This document shows, piece by piece, positions 1 through 8,178 of a DNA stretch of 64,000 nt. The stretch is from Xanthomonas citri pv. mangiferaeindicae. Its GTDB lineage: Bacteria > Pseudomonadota > Gammaproteobacteria > Xanthomonadales > Xanthomonadaceae. Location: positions 744,001 through 808,000 of the forward strand of contig CP016836.1 in NCBI GenBank assembly GCA_002240395.1. The letters run 5' to 3'. The first letter of the stretch is position 1, and each line of letters starts with the position of its first letter. Under the pieces are notes generated by a model. The model saw only the letters and a program-made list of their open reading frames with translations, was not told where the DNA came from and ran no database searches. A program made the translations under genes and the position numbers.

Positions 1-895
1 GCCTCGGCCAGCCCGAACGGCACCATGAAGCACAGAGCGGCGACATTGATGGCGATCTGGTGCGCAGCTGCCTCGATCTCGCCGAGCCGGCCGATCAGCA
101 GCGCGGTCACCACGAACAGGCTGCCTTCCATCGTCACCGTGACGCCGATCGGCAATCCGGTCCGCAGCAACGGACCGATCGTCGACCAACGCGGCGGATC
201 GAATCGCGAGAACAGCGCGTAGCGGGCGAAGCGCTTGGACATCGCAAGATAGGTCGCAAAGCCCAGTGCCTGCAGCCACATCATGATCGCCGAGGCCAGG
301 CCCAGGCCACCGGCGCCGCGTTCGGGGAACGGCCCCCAGCCGAACGCAAGCGCGTAGCCCGTGGGCACCAGCACCAGCAGCCCACCGAAGCCGAACAGCA
401 TCGTCGGCAGCGTCCAGTGGATGCCGTCGCTCAGATAGCGCATGCAGAAGTACAACGTCAGCGCCGGCACGCCCCAGCGGATGCCGTGCAGGAATGCCGT
501 GGCCCCCGGCACGATGTCCGGCGCGATGCCGAGCGGCCCCAGCGCGTTGGCCAGCAGCGTCAGCAGTACCAGCAGCAGTGCACCCAACCCGGCGGCCAGC
601 CACAGGGCCTGCCGGAACAGCGGCCCAACCTCGGCATGGCGGCCTTCACCGTCGAGCTGCGACACCGATGGTGGCACCGCCATCAAGGTGCCCATGGGGA
701 CCATCAGCGGCAGCCAGAAGATCGCCGTGCCGACCGCGACCGCAGCCAGCGTGTTGGTGCCGTGGTGGCCGGCAATGACCGAATCGACGAAGCCGATCAG
801 GCCGGTGGCGACATGGCCGGCGACCAGTGGGGCGGCAAGGAAGGCGGTGCTGCGCACTTCATGGCCGAAGCGCGGGATGGCGGGCGGGGAAGACA
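1..895 (-). CDS. MATE-family multidrug efflux protein (NorM-like), C-terminus beyond left edge
   Basis: This is the first 298 residues of a polytopic inner-membrane antiporter. MATE proteins export cationic drugs and dyes using Na+ or H+ gradients. The reading frame starts at ATG 895 and runs open to base 1, so the stop lies outside the window. The N-terminus has the family pattern: a short polar head, then LIGFVDSVIAGHHG, the region around the first helices where MATE proteins carry a conserved D and the [AG]HxG segment. Several 20-residue hydrophobic stretches follow, including one with GLPIGVTVTMEG and one with EIEAAAHQIAINV, both typical of the second half-bundle. A full family member has about 450 residues, so roughly one third is missing. 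It is divergent from the DUF3667 gene to its right. The substrate cannot be told from the sequence. Confidence 0.88.
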
Positions 896-1094
896 TGGGG
901 ACCACTCTGGCGACTGCGGCCGCGCGTACGAAACCGATGCGTGCGCTGGCGCCGGGGCGCGCAAGCCCGTTATTTTACGGGCATCGCGCGGATCCCGGGG
1001 GAACGGCCATCGGCCGGCGGGCGAAGGCGCAATCGCAACCGCGGGCCTCCCAGTCGCGCGCATCGTCTACCGCGACACGAACCGATACTTGCCC

Positions 1095-2210
1095 ATGCCT
1101 CATGCCCACGATCCGGCGCCCGCCGCCTGCGAGAACTGCGAGACCCCGCTGCAGGGCGCGTTCTGCCATCGCTGCGGCCAGTCCACCCACAGCCCGGTCC
1201 GCCACGCCAGCCATGCGATCGAGGAGGTGTTCGAGTCCTTCTGGCATCTCGATGGACGCATTTTCCGGACCCTGCGTGATCTGGTGGTGCCCGGTCGCGT
1301 CGCGGCGCGCTACCTGGCCGGACAACGCGTGCGCTACGTCGCGCCGATGCGGCTGTTCGTGATCCTCACGCTGCTGACGTTCTTCGTTGCCAAGTTTCTC
1401 GTCGATGGCGCGACGTTCGCCATCGCGGCCGACAGTCTCGACCGCGAGACGCACGGACGCATCGCTGCGGCCACGACGGTCGCCGAAGTGGTGCAGGTCC
1501 GCGACGACGTGCTCCGCGATCTGGAGGAGACCCGCCACGTCACCGGCGCGCTCCCCGGCGTGCGGACACAGCTCGACAGCGCCGAGGCGCTGCTCCGACA
1601 GCAGGCGCAGGCACGGATCCACGCGCTGGGCGGGAACGCGGGCGCAGGCGCACACGAAGACGGTGCGGCGCAGGGCGAAGCCGCGGCCCGTGACGCCACG
1701 GCCACCGCCGACAGTCCGACACCGCCGACGATCGGTGGACCGCTGGCCGAACGCATCGAACGTAACCTCATGCGCATGCGCGACGACCCCGGCGCCTTCA
1801 GCCGTGCGCTGCTGGGGGCCGCACCGACGGCGCTGTTCATCCTGGTCCCGTTGTTCGCGCTGCTGCTCAAGCTGGCCTATCTGTTCCAGCGCCGGCTCTA
1901 CCTCGAGCACGTCGTCATCGCGCTCTACAGCCACGCGGCGCTGATGCTCGGCCTGCTGCTGGTGTTTTGCTGCGCGCTCGCCGGCGGCTGGCTCGCTCCC
2001 CATGCCGGCTGGGCGGCACGTGCGCTGAGCTGGGGACAGACGCTGCTGCTGTGCGCGCTGCCGCTGTACCTGCTGGCGATGCAGAAGCGCGTCTACGGCC
2101 AGTCCTGGCCCTGGACGCTGGTCAAGTTCGCGGCGATCGGCCCGTTGTACGTCGTGCTGTTTCTGAGCGTCGCGATCCCGATGGCCGGCTACGCGCTGTA
2201 CGCGGCCTGA
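1095..2210 (+). CDS. DUF3667 zinc-ribbon membrane protein
   Basis: A 371-residue protein of unknown function. Residues C12, C15, C24 and C27 form a CxxC...CxxC zinc-ribbon knuckle, followed by an amphipathic segment rich in H, E and F (about 35-75) and a first membrane helix (about 80-102). A charged Ala-rich region of about 130 residues separates this from four more hydrophobic helices in the last 140 residues. This is the DUF3667 layout. The frame is open far upstream, but the segment before 1095 is low-complexity Arg/Gln-rich translation and is antisense to the MATE gene, so ATG 1095 just before the zinc ribbon was chosen. It converges on the DUF3106 gene with only 11 bases between the stops. 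Confidence 0.82.
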   Translation: MPHAHDPAPAACENCETPLQGAFCHRCGQSTHSPVRHASHAIEEVFESFWHLDGRIFRTLRDLVVPGRVAARYLAGQRVRYVAPMRLFVILTLLTFFVAKFLVDGATFAIAADSLDRETHGRIAAATTVAEVVQVRDDVLRDLEETRHVTGALPGVRTQLDSAEALLRQQAQARIHALGGNAGAGAHEDGAAQGEAAARDATATADSPTPPTIGGPLAERIERNLMRMRDDPGAFSRALLGAAPTALFILVPLFALLLKLAYLFQRRLYLEHVVIALYSHAALMLGLLLVFCCALAGGWLAPHAGWAARALSWGQTLLLCALPLYLLAMQKRVYGQSWPWTLVKFAAIGPLYVVLFLSVAIPMAGYALYAA

Positions 2211-2221
2211 GCCCGGAAGGG

Positions 2222-2851
2222 TTATGGCGCGACGCGTGCACGCAGCCACGCGTCGCGTTCGGGCGCCGGCACCGCGAGCCACTGGCGGCGCAGCGCATCG
2301 CGATCCTGTGGCGGCGTGCGCTGGGCCAGCAACGCCAGGTCCGCCAGCCCTTGGGGCGACGCCGCCCGCAACGCCGCGATCGCAGGCGCACGCTGGGCAT
2401 CGGGCATCGCCGCAAACAGCGGATGCAACTGCGGCCACATCGCTCCCAGCGTCGGGCCGAGCAGCCAGCCGCGGCGCATCCCAAGGTCCAACTGCTCGAA
2501 GCGCAGGCGCAGCGCCTGCCGCTCGTCCTCGGGCAGGCTGTCGAAATAGGCGGCGGCCTGCTGCAGCCGCGCACGCTCGGCCTCGGGCAGATCGGACGCC
2601 GCCTCGAATGCCAGGCGCCGACGTGCGCGCTCGGCCGCCGGCAACGCAGCCCAGGCCGCCTGCCGTGCCGCCAGCGCCTCGCGCTCGGCGGCCGACATCG
2701 TGGCCAGCCGCGCCGCCCGCTCGGTCAGGCGTGCCCGGTCCAGGTCGGGTAGCCGCTCGAGCGGCAAGGCCGGCGGCAACGCCCGCACGCTGCCGGCCAG
2801 CAACAGCAATGACGCACCGAGCAGGCGCAACGTGCGTTCACAGCTCCACAT
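2222..2851 (-). CDS. DUF3106 secreted/periplasmic protein
   Basis: A 209-residue protein with an N-terminal signal-like segment (LRLLGASLLLLAGSV, about 8-22), followed by alpha-helical, Arg/Glu/Ala-rich sequence with repeated LPxxERxxLRxxF-type units, the mark of DUF3106. The function is unknown. ATG 2851 was chosen because it has GGAG seven bases upstream and because the signal peptide starts there. It overlaps the end of the upstream sigma-like gene by 14 bases, which indicates translational coupling. In many proteobacteria DUF3106 follows an ECF sigma factor and a DUF3619 membrane protein (family knowledge). Here both of those appear to be contained in the single upstream gene. Confidence 0.75.
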   Translation of the reverse strand: MWSCERTLRLLGASLLLLAGSVRALPPALPLERLPDLDRARLTERAARLATMSAAEREALAARQAAWAALPAAERARRRLAFEAASDLPEAERARLQQAAAYFDSLPEDERQALRLRFEQLDLGMRRGWLLGPTLGAMWPQLHPLFAAMPDAQRAPAIAALRAASPQGLADLALLAQRTPPQDRDALRRQWLAVPAPERDAWLRARVAP

Positions 2852-3818
2852 CGCTGGTCTCCGGTTCGCCATCGTCGTCGGTCTGGGCGGGCTGCAGATG
2901 GGTGTCCGCCGTGCTGTCCTGCGGAAGCTCGCGCTGCGCCGCCAACCAGGCAAAGAACGCCGGGTCTGCTTGCCAGCCAGTGCCCTCGTCCTGCGCCAGC
3001 AGCAGTTCGAAGTCGCGCTCGGTCACCAGGGCGGCCTGCGCGTCGTAGCGTGCCGCCGGGGCGCTGTCGGCCAGCGCCTCGATCCGGATCTCCTCCTCGG
3101 CCAGCCCGCCACGCCACGACCCGCTCCAGGTGGCGGCCAGCGCCAGCACCGTCGCCAGCGCGACTGCGCCCATCGCTGGCCACAGCCAACCCGGGCGCCG
3201 CCCCACCGCTCGCGTTTCGGGCGGTGCCGCCTCGACCTCACCACGCGCCACCGGATAGCGCCGCAGCGTCGGTGCGCGGCCACGCAGCGCCGCCTCGCGC
3301 AGGGCGGCCAAGCGTGCGAGGCGGTCGGGTGGCAAGGTTCGGATGCCGGACTGGACGGCCCCGGCCAGCGCGCGCCAGGCCGCGACATCGGGACTGCCGT
3401 CTTCGCCCCGCGGCAAGGCGCGCTGCAGGCCGAGCCGATAGGTCGCACGCGACACACCGAGCACCGCGGCCGCCTCGTGCTCGGGCAAGCCAGCCGCCAG
3501 CCGCAACAGGACAACGACGCGCGGCCCGCCGGGCAGGCGGTCCAGCGCCGGCAATCCATCGGCCGCGCTGCCGGCCCGGGGGGCGCGCAACGCCGGGGCC
3601 GCGAGCAATAACGACCAGAAGCGGCGCGGCCAGTCGGCGAACGGCACCGTGGTCGCCCCTCGGACGAACTCGGCCATCGCTGCGGCGACGGCGGCGTCTC
3701 CGCTGTCGAGGTCACCGCATTGCCACTGCGCGAACATCGCCGCGCGTCGCTCCACGCCACGCAGGAATGCGGCAGCGGCAGGCGGGTTGCCGGGGACGGA
3801 CGACGGAGACGGACGCAT
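2838..3818 (-). CDS. ECF-sigma-like protein fused to a DUF3619-like membrane domain
   Basis: A 326-residue protein. Residues 18-26 read FLRGVERRA, the way region 2 begins in the ECF sigma factors that precede DUF3619 genes. About residues 95-135 hold a region-4 helix-turn-helix (LPGGPRVVVLLRLAAGL, then EAAAVLGVSRATY). A second half starts near residue 150, with DRLARLAALREAALRG and a single membrane helix at about 212-230, and ends with FELLLAQDEG and FFAWLAA. That pattern resembles DUF3619. Region 2 is short and degenerate, so DNA binding through -10 contacts is doubtful. ATG 3818 was chosen because it starts the conserved part and has TATGAT upstream (minus strand, 3843-3848). The frame is open to 3938. 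Roles are inferred. The gene is co-transcribed with the DUF3106 gene. Confidence 0.66.
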   Translation of the reverse strand: MRPSPSSVPGNPPAAAAFLRGVERRAAMFAQWQCGDLDSGDAAVAAAMAEFVRGATTVPFADWPRRFWSLLLAAPALRAPRAGSAADGLPALDRLPGGPRVVVLLRLAAGLPEHEAAAVLGVSRATYRLGLQRALPRGEDGSPDVAAWRALAGAVQSGIRTLPPDRLARLAALREAALRGRAPTLRRYPVARGEVEAAPPETRAVGRRPGWLWPAMGAVALATVLALAATWSGSWRGGLAEEEIRIEALADSAPAARYDAQAALVTERDFELLLAQDEGTGWQADPAFFAWLAAQRELPQDSTADTHLQPAQTDDDGEPETSDVEL

Positions 3819-3842
3819 CGGGAAGGACGGTTCGGGCCGGGC

Positions 3843-3848
3843 ATCATA
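3843..3848 (-). promoter_or_regulatory. candidate -10 element of the sigma-like/DUF3106 pair
   Basis: Minus-strand TATGAT lies 24 bases upstream of ATG 3818. No convincing -35 sits at 16-18 bases, so this is a weak prediction. It favours the 3818 start over the longer frame. Confidence 0.3.
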
Positions 3849-4112
3849 GCGGCCGCGTCGATGCAGGCGAGTCTTGACAAGCGCGATTGCGCTTTCCACA
3901 GGCGTCGGATGCATGTCGATGTTGTGCACAGGACTCACGAAGCTGTCATTTGGCTGAAGTCAAGCCGCATCGCGCGCCTCATGACCGGAATGTTTCACGG
4001 CCAAGTCTTTGATTATAAATAAGAAGTAAGATTTGGCACTTTTTTGTCCAACCGAACTTCGACCGCACTGAATGCCGACTACGAGGGAGGTTCAATCCGT
4101 TCATGCACAGCC

Positions 4113-4135
4113 TTATCCACAGGATGTGTGGATAA
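4113..4135. promoter_or_regulatory. Inverted pair of consensus DnaA boxes
   Basis: TTATCCACA at 4113-4121 and its exact reverse complement TGTGGATAA at 4127-4135, separated by five bases, form a near-perfect palindrome. TTATCCACA is the strict DnaA-box consensus in many bacteria. The pair lies about 190 bases upstream of priA and about 65 bases after an AT-rich tract. DnaA-dependent control of the primosome gene, or a DnaA titration/initiation-like site, is inferred and not shown. Confidence 0.6.
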
Positions 4136-4312
4136 GCCGGATTTCTTTACCAATCCGTCACTTGCAGTGGAAACGTGAATCTGTCCGCAACTTCAGCCTG
4201 CAAACGGTGCGACGCCTCTGCACGGCGGCACTGCTGGGGATGACATCGGCAAATCCGCACCGACCCAACGTCACGCCGCTCGCCGGACCTGCCCTGGGCA
4301 TCGCGCAGCGCC

Positions 4313-4318
4313 TAGACT
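4313..4318 (+). promoter_or_regulatory. candidate -10 element of a leaderless priA mRNA
   Basis: TAGACT ends six bases before the GTG start of priA, and no Shine-Dalgarno sequence precedes that GTG. The spacing would put the transcription start at or next to the start codon, giving a leaderless message. No clear -35 is visible. Confidence 0.3.
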
Positions 4319-4324
4319 GCGCCG

Positions 4325-6557
4325 GTGTCCACCTCTGCCTCCCTGCCCACGGTATTGCGCGTCGCGCTGCCGGTGCCGCTGCCGCGCTTGTTCGACTATC
4401 GGCCGCCGGCCGGGGACGATCCCGCCACGCCCGCGCACGTCGGCCGACGCGTGCGGGTGCCGTTCGGGCCGCGCGAGCTCGTCGGCGTGGTGGCCGAGGT
4501 GGGGCCACCGGCCGGCGATGCCCCGCAACTGCGCGAGGCGCTCGCGCTGCTCGATGACGCGCCGCTGCTCGCGGGCGAGCTCGACGCATCGCTGCGCTGG
4601 CTCTCGCGCTACACCCACGCCCCACTGGGCGAGGTGCTGACCACCGCGCTGCCGGCGTCGCTGCGGCGCGGCGACCCGCTGCCTGAGACCCACGCCTGGG
4701 CCTGGCAATTGACCGAAGCCGGCCAGACGGCGGCCCCAAGCCTGAAGCCAGGCGCCCGCCCGCGTCGATTGGCCGAACTGCTGCAGGCCGCGCCGCGCGA
4801 CGAGGACGCGCTGGACCTGTTGCTGCCCGACTGGCGCAGCGCGGCCCGCACACTCGCGCAGCGGGGCCTGGTCGAACGCATCGCGATTGCCGCGTCCTGT
4901 CTTGCACCGGCCCCGCAGGCCGGGCCCAGCCCGAACCCCGAGCAATGCGCCGCGATCGACGCGGTGACCGCCACCGACGGTTTCGCCGCGCTGCTGCTCG
5001 ATGGCGTAACCGGCAGCGGCAAGACCGAGGTCTACCTGCAGGCCATCGCGCATTGCCTGGCACGCGGACGCCAGGCCCTGGTGCTGGTGCCGGAGATCGG
5101 CCTGACCCCGCAGACGCTGGCCCGCTTCCGCGCCCGTCTGGGCGTGCCGGTGCATGCGCTGCATTCGGGGCTGGGCGACGGCGAGCGCGCCCGGGTCTGG
5201 GCCGCCGCCTGGCGCGGCGAAGCACGCGTGATCGTAGGCACCCGCTCGGCGGTGTTCGTGCCCCTGCCCGATGCCGGCCTGATTGTCGTCGACGAAGAAC
5301 ACGACGGCAGCTACAAGCAGCAGGACGGCATCCGCTATCACGCCCGCGATTTCGCCCTGGTGCGCGGCAAGGCGCTCGGCGTGCCAGTGCTGCTGGGCAG
5401 CGCCACGCCGTCGCTCGAATCGCTGCAGAACGCTGTGGCCGGGCGCTACCGGCACCTGCGGCTGGCACAACGCGCGGGTGGCGCGCGTCCCCGACGGTCC
5501 GCGTGCTGGATGTTCGCAAGCGCCCGCTCGACGCCGGGCTGTCGCCCGAGCTGCTCGTCGCGATCCGCGGCGCGCTCGATGCCGGTGGCCAGGTCCTGGT
5601 GTTCAAGAACCGTCGCGGCTACGCCCCGGTGCTGCTGTGCCACGACTGCGGCTGGAGCGCACACTGCCCGCGCTGCAGCACGCCCGAACGCGGCCATCCG
5701 ATGACCGTGCACGCCGGCGGCCGCCGGCTGCAGTGCCACCATTGCGGCCACCGGCAGAGCGCACCGCCGGCCTGTCCCGACTGCGCCAGCCTGGGCCTGC
5801 AGCCGCAGGGCATCGGCACCGAACGGCTGGAGGAACTGCTGGCCGCGCGTTTCGCGGACGTGCCGGTACTGCGCATCGACCGCGGCAGCACGCGGCGACG
5901 CGATGCGCTCGAACGCCTGTTTGCAGAACTGGGCGCGCGTCCGGGCATCCTGATCGGCACGCAGATGCTCGCCAAGGGGCACGACCTGCCGAACCTGACC
6001 CTGGTCTGCGTAGTTGGGGTCGACGAAGGCCTGTTCTCGGCCGATTTCCGTGCCGGCGAAAAACTGGCGCAACTGTTGATCCAGGTCGCCGGCCGCGCCG
6101 GCCGCGCCGACAAGGCCGGGCAGGTGCTGCTGCAGACTCACCACCCAGACCATGCACTGCTGCAGACGCTGGTGCACGGCGGCTATCACGCCTTCGCCGC
6201 CCAAGAGCTCGACCAGCGCCAGGCGGCTGGCTTTCCGCCGTTCGTGCCGTTGGCGCTGCTGCGTGCCGAATCGCCGCATGCCCAACCGCCGATGGCGTTC
6301 CTGCACGCGGCCCGCGCGTTGCTCGCCGCCCACAGCGGGCGCGACGCGAACGGCGCACCGACGCTGTCGCTCGACGGCCCAGTCGCCGCCCCATGCCCAG
6401 ACGCGCAGGCACCTATCGCGCGCAATTGCTGCTGGCCGCCGACCACCGGGCGCGCCTGCACGGCGTACTCGAGGCAACGTTGCCGGCGATCCACGCGCTC
6501 CCCGAGGCGCGGCGGACGCGTTGGTCGCTGGATATCGACCCGGTGGATCTGTACTGA
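4325..6557 (+). pseudogene. priA: priA, primosomal replication-restart helicase N' (two single-base frame breaks)
   Basis: PriA reloads DnaB at stalled forks. The product would be about 744 residues if the frame were restored. Seen in order: an N-terminal fork-binding region, Walker A GVTGSGKTE (about 228-236), DEEH (about 322), the zinc-binding cluster CHDCGWSAHCPRC and CHHC...CPDC (about 438-480), helicase motifs GTQMLAKGHD and QVAGRAGRA, and the C-terminal LDIDPVDLY. The frame is broken twice. At the C4 run 5489-5492 and at the C4 run 6389-6392, adding one C restores the standard PriA sequence exactly across the junction. The gene is essential or nearly so in related bacteria, and all motifs are intact, so sequencing under-calls are more likely than decay. 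The GTG start has no ribosome site. It converges on the NYN gene. Confidence 0.9.
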
Positions 6558-6594
6558 GCTCGGCATCGGCTGCGCGACGCGCCGATGCCCTCGC

Positions 6595-7368
6595 TCAGTT
6601 CTTTGAGGCGCCTCGAGGGCTGCGGTTTTTCGGCGTCGGCTTCGGCGCCTCGCGAATCTCCACGGCCTGGCCGTCGCGACGGACCTCGAACAGGCCGACG
6701 GCGTCGATCAATGCGCTGAGGTTGCGGTAGCCGTAGTTGCGCGCGTCGAACGAGCCCTGGTTGCGCACATGGCTGCCGACCGCGCCCAGATGCGACCAGC
6801 CAGCATCGTCAGCGGCGGCAGCGACCGCATTGCGCAGCAACTGCACGAGTTCGCGATCGGCCTGCAGCTCGGCCGACGTCCGCGGCTTGCCGGTGCCGGC
6901 ATGGTCGGGCTCGTCGAGGGCGCGCAACTGCTCCAGGTACAGGAACGTCGAACAGGCTTTGACGAACGGCGCCGGCGTCTTTTCCTGGCCGAAGCCGTAG
7001 ACCCCGTAGCCGTCATTGCGCAGACGCATCACCAGCGGCGTGAAGTCGGCATCGCTCGACACGATCGCAAAACCGTCGAGGTTGCGCGCGTACATCAGGT
7101 CCATCGCATCGATGACCATCGCCATGTCCGAGGCGTTCTTGCCGGTGCTGTAAGCGAACTGCTGGATCGGACGGATCGCGTACTCGTGCAGCACCTTTTC
7201 CCATCCCGACAGATGCTGGCTCTTCCAGTTGCCGTAGGCGCGGCGGACATTGGCCACGCCGTGCCGGGCGATCTCGGCCAGGATCACATCGATCTTGGAG
7301 GCGGGGGCGTTGTCGGCATCGATCAGCAGCGCGATGCGTTTTTCATCGTCGATCCGGGGGCCGTGCAT
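6595..7368 (-). CDS. NYN-domain nuclease-like protein with C-terminal OST-HTH/LOTUS domain
   Basis: A 257-residue cytoplasmic protein. The N-terminal two thirds is a NYN (PIN-like, LabA/DUF88) domain. ALLIDADNAP (residues 13-22, with D17 and D19) is the first metal-binding strand, DAMDLMYA and FAIVSSDADFTPLVMRLR supply further acidic residues. About residues 165-235 form an OST-HTH/LOTUS module (ELVQLLRNAV, then GSHVRNQG and YGYRNLSALIDAVG), a predicted RNA-binding winged helix. The tail is basic (PKPTPKNRS). RNA cleavage or RNA binding is inferred from the family. It stands alone, convergent with priA and upstream of rimI on the same strand. Confidence 0.88.
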   Translation of the reverse strand: MHGPRIDDEKRIALLIDADNAPASKIDVILAEIARHGVANVRRAYGNWKSQHLSGWEKVLHEYAIRPIQQFAYSTGKNASDMAMVIDAMDLMYARNLDGFAIVSSDADFTPLVMRLRNDGYGVYGFGQEKTPAPFVKACSTFLYLEQLRALDEPDHAGTGKPRTSAELQADRELVQLLRNAVAAAADDAGWSHLGAVGSHVRNQGSFDARNYGYRNLSALIDAVGLFEVRRDGQAVEIREAPKPTPKNRSPRGASKN

Positions 7369-7432
7369 GGCCTGGCTCCTGTGGTGCGGTGCGCGGGCGA
7401 CCAGTCTGCCCGATCCGGCCGACGCCGCGCCG

Positions 7433-7921
7433 TCAGGGGTCGAGCAGCTCGCGTGCCATCACAATTGCGTCTTCGCGCCCGTAATGCGCCGGGTAGTAGC
7501 GCGGGCGGCGGCCGATCTCGTTGAAGCCCTCGTCGTGATAGAGCGCGATCGCATGCGGATTGGACGGGCGCACTTCCAGGAACACCCGCTGGGCGCCGTG
7601 CCGGCGCGCGGTGTCCACCAGCGCACGGAACAGCCGCCGCCCCAGCCCGCGGCCCTGGGCATGGAGATCGACGCAGACATTGAGCACGTGCGCCTCGCCG
7701 GCCGCGATGCTGAGCACGCCATAGCCCAGGATGTCCCCGTCGGTGTGCAGCACCCAGGCCGGATAGCCCGCGCGCAGACAATCTTCGAAAATGCCGCGGG
7801 TCCACGGAAACGGGTAGGCGCGCAGTTCGACCGCCATCACCGCATCCAGATCGTCGTCCCGCATCGGCCGCAGCGTCGCTGCGGCGGCGCGCGAGTTGGG
7901 CATGTCGATCGGCGCGTCCAT
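7433..7921 (-). CDS. rimI: Ribosomal protein S18 alanine N-acetyltransferase RimI
   Basis: A 162-residue GNAT enzyme that acetylates the N-terminal alanine of ribosomal protein S18 using acetyl-CoA. The core is clear: ELRAYPFPWTRGIFEDCL near the N-terminus, typical of RimI, VLNVCVDLHAQGRGLGRRL for the acetyl-CoA pyrophosphate loop (QGRGLG), and EVRPSNPHAIALYHDEGF. The ATG at 7921 was taken because RimI similarity begins soon after it and it lies two bases past the stop of the small upstream gene, which suggests coupled translation. The order pssA, small gene, rimI on the minus strand forms one operon with overlaps. Confidence 0.92.
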   Translation of the reverse strand: MDAPIDMPNSRAAAATLRPMRDDDLDAVMAVELRAYPFPWTRGIFEDCLRAGYPAWVLHTDGDILGYGVLSIAAGEAHVLNVCVDLHAQGRGLGRRLFRALVDTARRHGAQRVFLEVRPSNPHAIALYHDEGFNEIGRRPRYYPAHYGREDAIVMARELLDP

Positions 7922-7923
7922 CG

Positions 7924-8178
7924 TCAGCCCGCGCGTGCGCGCAACCGCCGCAGGGTCGGCCACAGCGCGCGCTTGGCCTGCGCATCGCGCAGCGCCCGCA
8001 GTTCGCCCAGACTGCGATAGATCGCGAACGCGTCCTCGGCGTCGCGGCTGCGGCCAGCCGCACGCAGCAAGGCGTCGAGCAGCGCATCGTCGGGCAGCGT
8101 CTGCCCGGGCAGTTGCGCCCGATAGCGCACATGCCCGAGCGCATCGAGCGCGGCGCACTGCAGCGCATCCCAGATCAT
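7924..8178 (-). CDS. Small protein upstream of rimI, possible compact DNA polymerase III psi subunit (HolD-like)
   Basis: An 84-residue protein. Its start codon overlaps the pssA stop as ATGA, and its stop lies two bases before rimI, so it is translated as part of that operon. In E. coli holD (psi subunit of the clamp loader) sits directly before rimI. The N-terminus, LDALGHVRYRAQLPG, resembles the psi peptide that binds the clamp loader (QLGITQWSLRRPG in E. coli). The C-terminus, with KRALWPTLRRL, resembles the psi ending with RAALWQQI. The middle is much shorter than in E. coli psi (137 residues). The assignment rests on context and two short matches and is tentative. Confidence 0.5.
   Translation of the reverse strand: MIWDALQCAALDALGHVRYRAQLPGQTLPDDALLDALLRAAGRSRDAEDAFAIYRSLGELRALRDAQAKRALWPTLRRLRARAG

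Larger units (their letters stand above)
3849..4324. other. Gene-free region with AT-rich tract, upstream of priA
   Basis: No credible coding sequence is seen here. A tract at about 4006-4046 is far richer in A+T than the surrounding DNA. It is followed by an inverted pair of DnaA-box consensus sites (4113-4135). Short frames on both strands lack coding character. The region separates the divergent sigma-like gene and priA. Confidence 0.7.

Noticed and set aside
60..1094. Long plus-strand open frame ahead of the DUF3667 gene
   Set aside because: It is antisense to a clear MATE gene, and its translation is Gln/Arg/His-rich low complexity, as expected for a shadow in GC-rich DNA. Only the part from 1095 is coding.
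975..2438. Long minus-strand frame opposite the DUF3667 gene
   Set aside because: It has no recognisable motif, and it mirrors the DUF3667 gene. Such antisense frames occur opposite most GC-rich genes in this window.
3892..3900. Further DnaA-box-like sequence (TTTCCACA)
   Set aside because: It differs from the consensus, and it lies alone inside or near the sigma-like gene start.
3720..4022. 100-residue plus-strand frame before the DnaA boxes
   Set aside because: It is antisense to the start of the sigma-like gene, has no ribosome site, and has Arg-rich composition.
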